A stretch of 64,000 nt of DNA, taken from the NCBI GenBank assembly GCA_016124375.1, contig WGNV01000002.1, positions 124,001 to 188,000 of the forward strand. The letters are read 5' to 3'. The stretch comes from Tepidisphaera sp. (GTDB taxonomy: Bacteria > Planctomycetota > Phycisphaerae > Phycisphaerales > UBA1924). Below are positions 1-8,282 of this stretch, one piece after another. Positions within the stretch are counted from its first letter, which is position 1; the number at the start of each line of letters is the position of its first letter. Below the pieces are notes generated by a model, which was not told the origin of the DNA, ran no database searches, and saw only the letters and a list, made by a program, of their open reading frames with translations. A program made the position numbers and the translations under genes.

Positions 1-1
1 G

Positions 2-202
2 AGCGACGCCCAGCGAAAAGTGCTTGATCTGCTGATTGTCGGCTGCACGGAGCCCCAAATTGCGGAGCGCCTGGGGCGCAGCAAGCACACTGTGCACGAC
101 CACACCAAGGCGATCTACGCCCAGCTGGGTGTCAAGAGCCGGGTTCATTTGGTGCTGTTGTTCAGTCGCCCGCCGAGCGATTCGCCCGCACGGAACGACT
201 AA
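2..202 (+). CDS. LuxR-type DNA-binding domain, C-terminal end of a response regulator or similar (partial)
   Basis: The reading frame is open from the window edge and stops at 200-202, so only the last 66 codons are present. They contain a typical LuxR/FixJ helix-turn-helix: a first helix ending in VLDLLIVGCTEPQIAERLG, then the recognition-helix motif RSKHTVHDHTKAIYAQLGVKSR. Family members bind DNA as dimers and usually carry an N-terminal receiver or sensor domain, which would lie outside the window. The nearest gene downstream is about 200 bases away and does not look co-transcribed. The domain call is firm; target genes and the N-terminal domain are unknown. Confidence 0.85.
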   Translation, partial: SDAQRKVLDLLIVGCTEPQIAERLGRSKHTVHDHTKAIYAQLGVKSRVHLVLLFSRPPSDSPARND

Positions 203-398
203 GTACCTGTCGCGTCGACGCTTCGGACGGGCGTGCCAGCGTCCCAAAATCCACCCTCCCGTTCTCCGACCAACAGCCCCGCCGTGGGCAGTTGTGCGGG
301 GTGTCATCCGTCCGATATTCTGAGACAACTCAGGCGGGGGTCGCACACGCGCTCCCGGGCCTGCGGCGAGGGGTCGGTACTCAACAGGAGATAGAAGC

Positions 399-1526
399 AT
401 GAACAGGATTTCGATCTTGCGGTCGGCGTGCATCGTGGCGGCGGGGGGCATCACCATGTTCGCCCCGCTCGCCCGCGCCCAGGAAGCCATGACAGAGGAC
501 GCCGTCATCGCCGGCACCATGGACATCGACTTCCTGACCCGCACCAATCTCGACACCTCGGGGGACCTCAAGGAAGGCTCCGCCGCCCTGGGCGTCAAGG
601 ACATGTACAAGTTCAAGTTCTCCGTCGCCAAGACCACCGAGTTCTCGGGTGAGATCACCCGCCAGCCGAATCTCTACTCCAAGCTGCTGGGTCGCAAGCA
701 GCAGATGGCCGAGCTTGGCTACTCGATCGATCTGGCGGTGCTGAACCCCAAAGACCTGAAACAGCGCCGCGTGGTGGGCAAGTGGGTCGGGCTCATCCCG
801 ATCGACCCCGGCACCGGCGCCTACGACCTGGCGGGGGGCTCAAAGAGCGAGCGTCCGCTGCGCATCGCGATCGACGCGGTGGGGAAGGCCCCGGCGTTCA
901 CCGATCCCTTCGGCGGGCGCCTCATCGGCAAGGCCGAGAAGAAGGACACGCTGGTCGGCGCCACCTACAAGCGCATCATCGGGGACAAGACCGTCGAGTT
1001 CAGCGTGAAGCACTCGGACCCCATGCGCTTCGAGAACATCATCCTGGCCAAGGGCCCGGCCGAGGTCTACCCGCGCTGCACCGTCACCGGACGCCTTGAT
1101 TACGACTACGAGACCGGCAACTGGGTGACCGACGGCATCAAGTTCCGGTACACGCTCGACGGCAAGGAGATCGAAGACAACGTCACCGGCACCATCAAGT
1201 GGGTCGAGGACGCCGACCGCAAGGCCAACGGCAAGGGTGAATACCAGTTCAACCTCCGGTTCAACGAGGACAAGAACAAGACCGCCTCGGGCGAAGCCGC
1301 GGCCTTCGAAAAGCTCTCGGGCGAAGACGCCTTCTTCGCGGTCGACAACTCCGTGCCGTGCCTCACCGGCACCATCGCGTATGTCGACGCGTTCGGCTCG
1401 GGGGGCGAGACCGTTGCCTCGAGCAAGGTCACGTATTCCTTGAACGCCAACAAGCTCACCAAGCAGCAGGTGATGAACTTCTTCAAGTTGTGGATGCTCG
1501 CCGTCGGCCCGACCAACGACGAGTGA
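399..1526 (+). CDS. Secreted protein of unknown function (375 aa)
   Basis: I do not recognise a family. Residues 1-27 form a clear Sec signal peptide (basic start, hydrophobic stretch, then LARA before QE). The mature part is rich in charged and beta-prone residues, has no membrane segment and only two evident cysteines (YPRC and SVPC), which could form one disulfide. A good ribosome site (AGGAGA) lies 7-8 bases before the ATG. A hairpin terminator follows at 1545-1572, so it is probably a single-gene unit. Its location is inferred to be the periplasm or cell surface. Confidence 0.8.
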   Translation: MNRISILRSACIVAAGGITMFAPLARAQEAMTEDAVIAGTMDIDFLTRTNLDTSGDLKEGSAALGVKDMYKFKFSVAKTTEFSGEITRQPNLYSKLLGRKQQMAELGYSIDLAVLNPKDLKQRRVVGKWVGLIPIDPGTGAYDLAGGSKSERPLRIAIDAVGKAPAFTDPFGGRLIGKAEKKDTLVGATYKRIIGDKTVEFSVKHSDPMRFENIILAKGPAEVYPRCTVTGRLDYDYETGNWVTDGIKFRYTLDGKEIEDNVTGTIKWVEDADRKANGKGEYQFNLRFNEDKNKTASGEAAAFEKLSGEDAFFAVDNSVPCLTGTIAYVDAFGSGGETVASSKVTYSLNANKLTKQQVMNFFKLWMLAVGPTNDE

Positions 1527-1544
1527 ACCGTCGCTCCGATTCAC

Positions 1545-1572
1545 AGCGCCCCCGGCCAAAGCCGCGGGCGCT
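1545..1572 (+). terminator. Hairpin at the end of the secreted-protein gene
   Basis: AGCGCCCCCGGC and GCCGCGGGCGCT form a 12-bp stem with one mismatch around a CAAA loop, 19 bases after the stop codon. The T-tract is short, so this is a terminator-like hairpin and not a textbook intrinsic terminator. Confidence 0.55.
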
Positions 1573-1644
1573 GCTTCGTGCAATCAGACCGACCCTGGCT
1601 TTGCGCCGGGGTCTTGACAGGACACCGACCTCCGGAGGGGAATC

Positions 1645-3183
1645 ATGACTCGATCGCTCTACGCACGCCTCATGCAGCGCTACCAGTCCGAGCGTTTCAA
1701 CGCTTCGAGGCGCGACATGCTGAAGCTCACGCTGGCCGGGGCGGCGGGGATGCTTCTCTCCGGGCCCGCCTTTGCCCGAGCGGTGCGGGGCAGCGCCGGC
1801 AAGCGCGTGGTGGTGCTTGGTGCTGGCTTCTCGGGGCTTGCGTGCGCTCATGAGCTGATTGCCGCGGGATACGACGTGACCGTGATCGAGGCCCGCAGCC
1901 GCATCGGCGGGCGGGTGCTCAGTTTCAACGCGGCCAACGCCAACGAGTACATCCCCGGGCGCAACATCGAAGGCGGGGCCGAGCTCATCGGCTCGAACCA
2001 CCCCACCTGGGTCGCCTACGCCAAGCAGTTCGGGCTGGATTTTCTGGATGTGACCGAGGACGAATCGCTCACCTCGCCCGTCGTACTTGGCGGTCAGGTT
2101 TTGTCCGACGACGACAATGCCGCGCTCTACAAGGAACTCGATCTCGCCTATCCCTTGATGAACAAGGACGCGGCCGAGGTCGACGAGGACACGCCCTGGA
2201 CGCACCCCAAGGCCAAGGAGTGGGACGCCCGCACGCTGCAGCAGTGGATCGACACGCTGGAAGTGGGCGAGCTGGGCAAGAAGGGCATCGCGCTTCAGCT
2301 CATGGCCGACAATGGCGTCGAGTGCGCGAGCCAGAGCTACCTGGGCAACCTCGCGATGGTGAAGGGCGGAGGGCTGGAAAAGTTCTGGACCGACAGCGAG
2401 GTGTACCGCTGCAAGCAGGGCAACGACGCGCTGGCCCACAAGCTGGCGGGCGCCATCGGCAAGGACCGCATCACCCTCGAACTTCCCGCCTCCAAGGTTG
2501 AGATCAAGGGCGACCGCGTGGTTGTTACGTGTCGCGACGGGCGGGAGATCGAGTGCGACGAACTGGTGTGCACGGTGCCGCCCACGGTGTGGAGTCGCAT
2601 TCAGTGGCGCCCGGCGCTTCCCGGGGCGCTGTCGCCGCAGATGGGGCTGAATGTGAAGTACCTGGCCCACGTCAAGGAGCGTTTCTGGCTCAAGCACAAG
2701 CAGGGCCCGGACGCGCTGAGCGACGGCCTGATCAACATGACCTGGGACGGCGCCGACAACCAGGGGGAAAAGAAGGAAGAAGGCCCGGCGTGCCTGGTGG
2801 GGTTCTCCGGTGCTGCGAGTTGCAAGCGGGCGCTGGACATGGACAAGCCTGCGCGCGACGAGGCCTATGCCGCGGAGTACGAGAAGATGTACGCGGGCTT
2901 CAAGGAGGCCTTCGTCGAAACCCGGTTCATGGATTGGCCCAACGACCCGTGGCTGAAGGCGGGCTATTCATTCCCCGCCCCCGGCCAGGTGACGGCCATG
3001 GGACCGACGCTGCGCGAAGGCCTCGGCCGCATCCACTTCGCGGGCGAGCACACGTGCTACAAGTTCGTCGGATATATGGAAGGGGCGCTGAACAGCGGGG
3101 CGTCTGTGGCCAAGCGCATGGCGATGCGGGATGGCGTCATCAAGGCTCCCGCACCCGCGGCCCCGGCCCCGGCGAAGAGTTGA
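1645..3183 (+). CDS. Tat-exported flavin monoamine oxidase family protein
   Basis: A FAD-dependent amine oxidase of 512 aa. Residues 21-27 (SRRDMLK) followed by a hydrophobic stretch make a twin-arginine signal, so the enzyme is probably exported already folded with FAD. The dinucleotide-binding motif VVVLGAGFSGLACA is at 55-68, followed by the IEARSRIGGR motif at 81-90. The C-terminal FAD-closing motif (HFAGEHTCY, then YMEGALNSG) is near residues 462-480. Members oxidise amines to aldehydes and release peroxide and ammonia; the substrate cannot be told from sequence. A strong ribosome site (GGAGGGG) precedes the ATG. The tail is an Ala/Pro-rich linker. Confidence 0.88.
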   Translation: MTRSLYARLMQRYQSERFNASRRDMLKLTLAGAAGMLLSGPAFARAVRGSAGKRVVVLGAGFSGLACAHELIAAGYDVTVIEARSRIGGRVLSFNAANANEYIPGRNIEGGAELIGSNHPTWVAYAKQFGLDFLDVTEDESLTSPVVLGGQVLSDDDNAALYKELDLAYPLMNKDAAEVDEDTPWTHPKAKEWDARTLQQWIDTLEVGELGKKGIALQLMADNGVECASQSYLGNLAMVKGGGLEKFWTDSEVYRCKQGNDALAHKLAGAIGKDRITLELPASKVEIKGDRVVVTCRDGREIECDELVCTVPPTVWSRIQWRPALPGALSPQMGLNVKYLAHVKERFWLKHKQGPDALSDGLINMTWDGADNQGEKKEEGPACLVGFSGAASCKRALDMDKPARDEAYAAEYEKMYAGFKEAFVETRFMDWPNDPWLKAGYSFPAPGQVTAMGPTLREGLGRIHFAGEHTCYKFVGYMEGALNSGASVAKRMAMRDGVIKAPAPAAPAPAKS

Positions 3184-3198
3184 GAACCGGCCAGCCGA

Positions 3199-4251
3199 CT
3201 AGAACTTGATCGGGATCCCCTCGGCCTTGTACTTCTCCACCAGCAGTTGCACCTCGGTCAGGACCTTGTCCAGCCGATCGGCGCTGCTGCGCAGCGAGTT
3301 GTACAGGTCGGGGTTCTGGCTGAGTTGCCCCAGCGTGCCCTTGCCCTGATTGACCGATTCGATCGCCTTGGCGAGGCTCGCCGCGGCTTCGTCGGCCTTG
3401 CGCAGCGTCTCCACCGCCTGGTCGGCCGCCTGATGGAAGCTTGCCTTGGCGTCGTCCGCGACCTGCGTCACCTTGTCGAGGGATGAATCGACCTTCGCCC
3501 CGGTCTGCTTCCAGGTTTGAACCAGGTCGCTCAACTGGTCCAGCGAGCGGTTGGCCTTGGCGACGGCATCGGAGGCCTGGCCCCGCAGGGCGTCATCGCC
3601 GAGCCACTTGTTGGCGCTGGCCAGGGCCGCGTCGAGGCGGGCGATGGTGCTGCGGATGTTGGGCGCCTTGCCCGCATCGACCTCGGCGGCGGTGCGCACC
3701 TCGAGCATGTCTGTCAGGCGATCGCCCAGGTCGGCGTAGGTCTTGGCGAGGCGGTTGATGCTTCCGGCCGTCTCGTCGAGCTTGGCGAGGGGCTTTTCGA
3801 GCATCGTGCTGATCCGGGCGAACATCGTCTGGGGGTTGCCCGCTTCGAAGGTGTCGTCCTTCTTGATGACGTCGGCCCACTGCTCCTTGGTGATGGTTTC
3901 GGGAATCGTAAACTCGATGAACGAGTCGCCGATGAGGCCCTTGTCCACGGACACGACCGCGGTGCGGGGCACCGCCACATCGCCCCGCACCTGAACGACC
4001 ACGATCGCCCCGATCTCGGGGGGCGTCGCGACGCTGGTCCGGACGACCTTGCCGATCTTGATCCCATTGAGCGTGACGGGGGAGGTCTCCGCCAGCCCCG
4101 ACCCGTTGGCCATGTGCACGCGGAATGTGTACACCTCGCCCCCGAGCCCCAGCCTGGCGCCGAAGAGGATCAGCGTGATCGACAGGCCGGCCAGCGTGCC
4201 GATGGCGAACAGGCCGGTCAGGAAATCTCGGATGAGCGGGCTGCGGAACAT
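3199..4251 (-). CDS. mlaD: MlaD-family (MCE domain) lipid-transport protein
   Basis: A 350-aa protein with one N-terminal membrane segment (about residues 8-32), then an MCE domain (about 38-120, with the NGSGLAETSPVTLNGIKIGKV stretch), then a long helical, coiled-coil-like C-terminal part rich in Ala, Asp and Lys. MCE proteins form rings or tubes that carry phospholipids between inner and outer membrane, together with an MlaE permease and MlaF ATPase. The ATG overlaps the stop of the upstream ATPase gene (ATGA), so the two are translationally coupled. No MlaE permease is encoded next to the pair. The C-terminal helices resemble the tube-forming class of MCE proteins, but this is inference. 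Confidence 0.87.
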   Translation of the reverse strand: MFRSPLIRDFLTGLFAIGTLAGLSITLILFGARLGLGGEVYTFRVHMANGSGLAETSPVTLNGIKIGKVVRTSVATPPEIGAIVVVQVRGDVAVPRTAVVSVDKGLIGDSFIEFTIPETITKEQWADVIKKDDTFEAGNPQTMFARISTMLEKPLAKLDETAGSINRLAKTYADLGDRLTDMLEVRTAAEVDAGKAPNIRSTIARLDAALASANKWLGDDALRGQASDAVAKANRSLDQLSDLVQTWKQTGAKVDSSLDKVTQVADDAKASFHQAADQAVETLRKADEAAASLAKAIESVNQGKGTLGQLSQNPDLYNSLRSSADRLDKVLTEVQLLVEKYKAEGIPIKF

Positions 4252-5100
4252 CAGACTGTCTCCCGTCGGCTCTCAGGCTGAACCGTCATGGTCTCGTCGT
4301 CTTCGTCTCGGGCGTACGTGCCGGTCAGGAAGTGCTGGATGCGCTCATCACGCGAACGCTCCAGCGATCGGAAGGAGCCGTCGGCGGCCACCTTGCCTCC
4401 CAGCAGCATGATCACCCGGTCGGCGATCTTGCGGGCGCTGGTCAGGTCATGGGTCACGACGATATTCGTGACGCCCATGGTCTGACGAAGCTTGATGATG
4501 AGTTCGTTGATGCCGTCCGAGCGCACCGGGTCGAGCCCGGTGGTCGGCTCGTCGTACAGCACGACGCGCGGGCGCAGCACGATCGCTCGCGCCAGCGCCA
4601 CCCGCTTGCGCTGCCCGCCCGAAAGCTGGGTCGGCTGGCGGTCCTCGGCCCCCGCCATGTCGACGACCTCCAGCGCCTGCTTGATGCGGCTGCGCCGTTC
4701 TTCCTTGGAGAGCTTGGTGTGCTCGATCAGCGGAAACTCAATGTTCGAGCCGACCGACATCGAATCGAACAGCGCCCCCATCTGAAACAGGAGGCCGATC
4801 TGCAGGCGGATGGGCATCCACTGGCGTTCCGTCAGATGATCCACCCGGCGCCCGTCAAAGTAGACGCTCCCCGAATCCGGGCGGAGCAGCCCCACGATGT
4901 GCTTGAGCGTCACCGACTTCCCGCACCCCGAGGGCCCCATGATCACCGTCGTCTGGGCCGGCGCAAAGTCGATCGACACCCCGTCCAGCACCGGCGGGCC
5001 TCCGAACGACTTTTTCACGTTTTCCAGGCGAATGATGGGCCCGGAAGGATCACCCTCCCGATGGCCGTTTGTGGGGGTCGTGTTCGGTACGGCGGACATG
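4251..5100 (-). CDS. mlaF: MlaF-like ABC transporter ATP-binding protein
   Basis: An ABC ATPase with Walker A (GPSGCGKSVTL), a signature motif (QLSGGQRKRVALARAI) and Walker B with the following loop (VVLYDEPTTGLDPV). The lysine-arginine-rich signature and the partner MCE gene place it in the MlaF/Ttg2A group, which powers lipid movement between membranes. I chose the ATG at 5098-5100; a GTG at 5111 adds four residues, and neither has a clear ribosome site. The gene diverges from the Nudix gene at 5175, so both promoters must lie in about 75 bases. The permease MlaE is missing from the locus. Confidence 0.87.
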
Positions 5101-5174
5101 GCGGGCGTCACAGAGGTTCAGCGGGCGTGCGGGCGGCGACAGTCCAGAACATCCCAATCAACCAGGAGCGGCTC

Positions 5175-5735
5175 ATGTTAGGCGACGCAAACTCTGTTCC
5201 CACAGTCAATCGACGGCTTCTGCACGTCGGACGCAAGTTCAACTTCGAAATGCTCACGCTTACCGAGCCCGGGAAACCCACGCTGCAGCGCGAAGTGGTT
5301 CGGCATCCGGGTGCGGTGATTGTCCTGCCGTTGGCCGACGGACCTCGGGGTCAGGAAATCGTCATGATCCGCAACTGGCGCCTGAGCGTCGAGGACTGGA
5401 TGTGGGAGCTCCCCGCAGGAACCCTGGAAAAAGGGGAGGACCCCCTGGCCTGCGCCGCCCGCGAGCTTGAAGAAGAAACCGGGCACAAAGCTGCAACCAT
5501 CGAGCCCCTCTGCCGGTTTCATACTTCGCCGGGCCTGTCGGATGAGCTCATGTGGGCGTTCGTTGCCCGGGGTCTGGCCGAAGGGCCTCAGCACCTTGAA
5601 GTCGACGAGCATGTCACGGTTCACCGGTTGTCCGCGTACGAGTGTGTGAGGCGGGCTGAGGCAGGGGAAATGACGGACGCCAAGAGCATGCTTGTGCTGC
5701 TTCTGGCGGCTCGCAAAGGTCTGATTCGGACATGA
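5175..5735 (+). CDS. Nudix hydrolase, ADP-ribose pyrophosphatase-like
   Basis: A 186-aa Nudix protein. The complete Nudix box is visible (G-TLEKG-E-DPLACAA-REL-EEETG), preceded by ELPAG, which is common in ADP-sugar pyrophosphatases of the NudF group. These enzymes split ADP-ribose or similar nucleoside diphosphate sugars into AMP and a sugar phosphate with Mg2+. The start is set by an AGGAG at 5164-5168 ahead of the ATG; the open frame continues much further upstream, but that part is the complement of the mlaF gene. Substrate specificity is inferred. Confidence 0.88.
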   Translation: MLGDANSVPTVNRRLLHVGRKFNFEMLTLTEPGKPTLQREVVRHPGAVIVLPLADGPRGQEIVMIRNWRLSVEDWMWELPAGTLEKGEDPLACAARELEEETGHKAATIEPLCRFHTSPGLSDELMWAFVARGLAEGPQHLEVDEHVTVHRLSAYECVRRAEAGEMTDAKSMLVLLLAARKGLIRT

Positions 5736-5917
5736 CGCCACGCCGCACGCAGGATGTTCGAGCTTCGGAGCGTCGACGGAGTGCAGGGACGATCGATGGA
5801 AGCTGGTTGGTAGTTGGCACGCAAATGGTCAGGGTTTTTCCGGGTCTGAGTTCTCAGGTCTGAAGTCTCAGGGTCGAAGAGGGGATCAGGAAGCCCGCAA
5901 AGTTCCTGGGCGCCCTC

Positions 5918-7207
5918 TTGGGGGATGGTGAGTACGGGGTCGTTGGTTGGTCTGCCGCGGGTCCGGTTGATACCGGTCGAGCGCGGCGGGTAGTGGCATT
6001 GTTTCCCCGATCACACGCGCATGAGGCGACCGGAGCGGCACCAGTGGAGATCAGCGGGCACAACTTCGAAGCGTCTACGGACTCGAACGCACTTCGCGCT
6101 CCTCGCGTTCAGGCAGATGTGCGCCCGCGCACCCAGCGTGTGCCCTGGAGCATCCCGCTCGGGCGCTGGTGGGGCGTGGGGCTTCGCGTCCACGTCATTC
6201 TGCCGATGTGGGCCATCGCCGAGGTCATCGGCGGAGTCAGCGAACGCAACCTGGGCACGGTTCACGCCGCGGCGATGGCTGTAGCGTTCATCGGCGTCGT
6301 GCTGTATCGCGAACTTGGGCGCATCGCCGCTGCCCGGGCGCTGAGCGCCGATGCGGGCGGCATCTCGGACATCGAACTTTGGCCGCTGGGCGGGCTTTCG
6401 ATGTCGGGCCCGGGTCGCAGGGTCGGCTGCGGCGTCCTCAGCGAATCCGGCGGGGTGCTTGCGGGGGCTGTTGCGCTGCCGCTGCTTGCGGCGTGCGTGG
6501 TGCTCAGCGGCGCCGGGTGGGACGCGTTGCGATTCAACCCGTTGCAGCCGGGCGTGACGGCGGGGGCGCTGCGGACGCTCTGGCAGGTCGGCGCGTGGTG
6601 GGCCTACTACGCCTGCAGCACGGTGCTTCTGGCCAACCTGCTGCTGCCCATGGCGGGGTTTGATCTTGGGCGCGTGCTTGAACGCCGCCTGGGGGCCGAG
6701 CTGGCCGGGCGCATCGGCGTGGTCGTGGGGCTTGGTTTGTTCGTGGCCGCGGCGGGCGCGGGCCTTTCCCGGCTGGTCGCCGCTGGAATGATCGGCGTCG
6801 TCGCTTCGTGGGTGCAGCTGCAGCGAGGCCTTCAACCGGCCCGCGATCGTCGACTGTTTGACTTGGCCGAGGCAGAACCCGCCTGGGCACCCACCGAAGC
6901 CGCGGCCCACGACTTCGAGAGCGTCGAGCACGATCCCGGCGTGGTCGAGTCTGATGAGGAGAGCCCCCTCGATGGTGGTGCGCCGCCGGTGACGTGCTCT
7001 GAGCCGCCCCTCGAACCGGCGCCGGGTCGGGCCAGCGTGGCGATCGAGCCCGAGCCCACACTGGACGAGGTGCTCGCGCTCATCAGCGCCCGGGGCATCG
7101 ACGCCTTGGGCCAGACCGAGTGGCGTGTCCTGCAGCGCGAGACGCTCCTTCGGCGCCTCGCGGACCAGGTTTCGCCCAAGGACAACGACGTGGTCGCGGC
7201 CGAGTAA
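5918..7207 (+). CDS. M50 (site-2 protease)-like membrane protein lacking the catalytic histidines
   Basis: A 429-aa protein with about five or six hydrophobic segments between residues 85 and 300 and a hydrophilic acidic C-terminal part. The segment VVLYRELGRIAAARAL (residues 127-142), followed by DIELWPLGGL, lines up with the M50 core in which HExGH binds zinc, but both histidines are arginine here (RELGR at 131-135; the codons are CGC and CGC). The second motif survives as NLLLPMAGFDLGRVL, with the aspartate kept but DG changed to DL. This suggests a protease fold without protease activity. The first 80 residues look unlike coding sequence and the true start may be later. Function unknown. 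Confidence 0.68.
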   Translation: MGDGEYGVVGWSAAGPVDTGRARRVVALFPRSHAHEATGAAPVEISGHNFEASTDSNALRAPRVQADVRPRTQRVPWSIPLGRWWGVGLRVHVILPMWAIAEVIGGVSERNLGTVHAAAMAVAFIGVVLYRELGRIAAARALSADAGGISDIELWPLGGLSMSGPGRRVGCGVLSESGGVLAGAVALPLLAACVVLSGAGWDALRFNPLQPGVTAGALRTLWQVGAWWAYYACSTVLLANLLLPMAGFDLGRVLERRLGAELAGRIGVVVGLGLFVAAAGAGLSRLVAAGMIGVVASWVQLQRGLQPARDRRLFDLAEAEPAWAPTEAAAHDFESVEHDPGVVESDEESPLDGGAPPVTCSEPPLEPAPGRASVAIEPEPTLDEVLALISARGIDALGQTEWRVLQRETLLRRLADQVSPKDNDVVAAE

Positions 7208-7346
7208 CCCGCCCCCGCGCGGCCCTCGGGGCGGGCCATCAGGGCCTCATTTCCGCCCCAGTCCGAAAATCGTCGTGAAGGGCCTAGGCTTCTGCCGATT
7301 GACTGGCCTGAAACGCGGCGAGTCCGCGGCGGAGTAACCTGCTGGC

Positions 7347-8276
7347 ATGGCGATCTACGACCGTGATTACATTTTCAGAAACTCTCCCCCTCGGCGAGGC
7401 CCGCGACTCGGGTCGTTCAACACGATTCTGATCATCGTCAACATCGCCATCTTCGTGCTGGGGGCGCTTTCGCCCAAGCTCCGCGAGCTTTCTCTTGAAT
7501 ACGGCTATTTCAGCACTTTCCGAGTGACGTGGGTTGGGGGCCTGCAGTTCTGGCGATTTATCACCTACCAGTTCCTGCACGCCAACTTCGCTCACGTCTT
7601 CTTCAACATGCTGGGGCTGCTCGTGTTCGGCCCGCTTGTCGAGCAGCACTTGGGGTCCAAGCGCTACTTCGCCCTGTACCTCACATGCGGCGTGTTCGGC
7701 GGCGTCTCCTACCTCATCCTCAACGCCCTTGGCATGGCCGCGGCTCAGATGGGATTCAATCACATCCCCATGCTGCTCTACAACAGCGGGCCTGGGATCG
7801 GTTCTTCCGATGTGCCGCTGATTGGCGCGTCTGCGGGCGTGTTCGGCGTCATTGTTGCCGCGGCGGTCATCGCCCCGAACCTGACCGTGCAGCTCTTGTT
7901 CCCGCCGGTGCCGATGCGATTGAAGGTTCTGGCGATGGTCTACGTGGGCATCGCGTTCTTCAACGTGGTGGTGCAGGGCAAGAACGCTGGGGGCGACGCT
8001 GCCCACATCGGCGGGGCCATCGCCGGGTACTTCCTGATTCGCAACGCCCATCTGTTGCGCGATTTCTTCGATGTCTTCACGGATTCACGCCGGCAGAAGT
8101 CTCGAGAGCGGCAGCAGCAGGCCCGGCCTGCAGCACCAAGGGCCCGCACCGAGCGCGACGACGATGCGGAGGTGGACCGGATCCTCGACAAGGTTCGCCA
8201 GCATGGCACGCAGTCGCTCACCAGTGCCGAGCGCGAAACCCTTGCCAAAGCGACTCGTTCTCGGGGTGGGGTCTAA
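7347..8276 (+). CDS. Rhomboid family intramembrane serine protease
   Basis: A 309-aa polytopic protein. The catalytic serine sits in LIGASAGVFG and the catalytic histidine in GDAAHIGGAIAGY. The loop-1 WR-like motif is represented by QFWRFITYQFLHANFAHVFF, with the NMLGL stretch after it. Rhomboids cut membrane proteins within or next to a transmembrane helix. The C-terminal 60 residues are hydrophilic and Arg-rich, probably cytoplasmic. It lies 139 bases after the inactive M50-like gene and seven bases before tgt, so it may start the transcript that runs into the translocase genes. Confidence 0.93.
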   Translation: MAIYDRDYIFRNSPPRRGPRLGSFNTILIIVNIAIFVLGALSPKLRELSLEYGYFSTFRVTWVGGLQFWRFITYQFLHANFAHVFFNMLGLLVFGPLVEQHLGSKRYFALYLTCGVFGGVSYLILNALGMAAAQMGFNHIPMLLYNSGPGIGSSDVPLIGASAGVFGVIVAAAVIAPNLTVQLLFPPVPMRLKVLAMVYVGIAFFNVVVQGKNAGGDAAHIGGAIAGYFLIRNAHLLRDFFDVFTDSRRQKSRERQQQARPAAPRARTERDDDAEVDRILDKVRQHGTQSLTSAERETLAKATRSRGGV

Positions 8277-8282
8277 GGCCGC

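Noticed and set aside
1613-1644. TTGACA at about 1613 as a -35 element for the amine oxidase gene
   Set aside because: At the right spacing there is only GC-rich sequence covering the ribosome site, so no -10 element fits.
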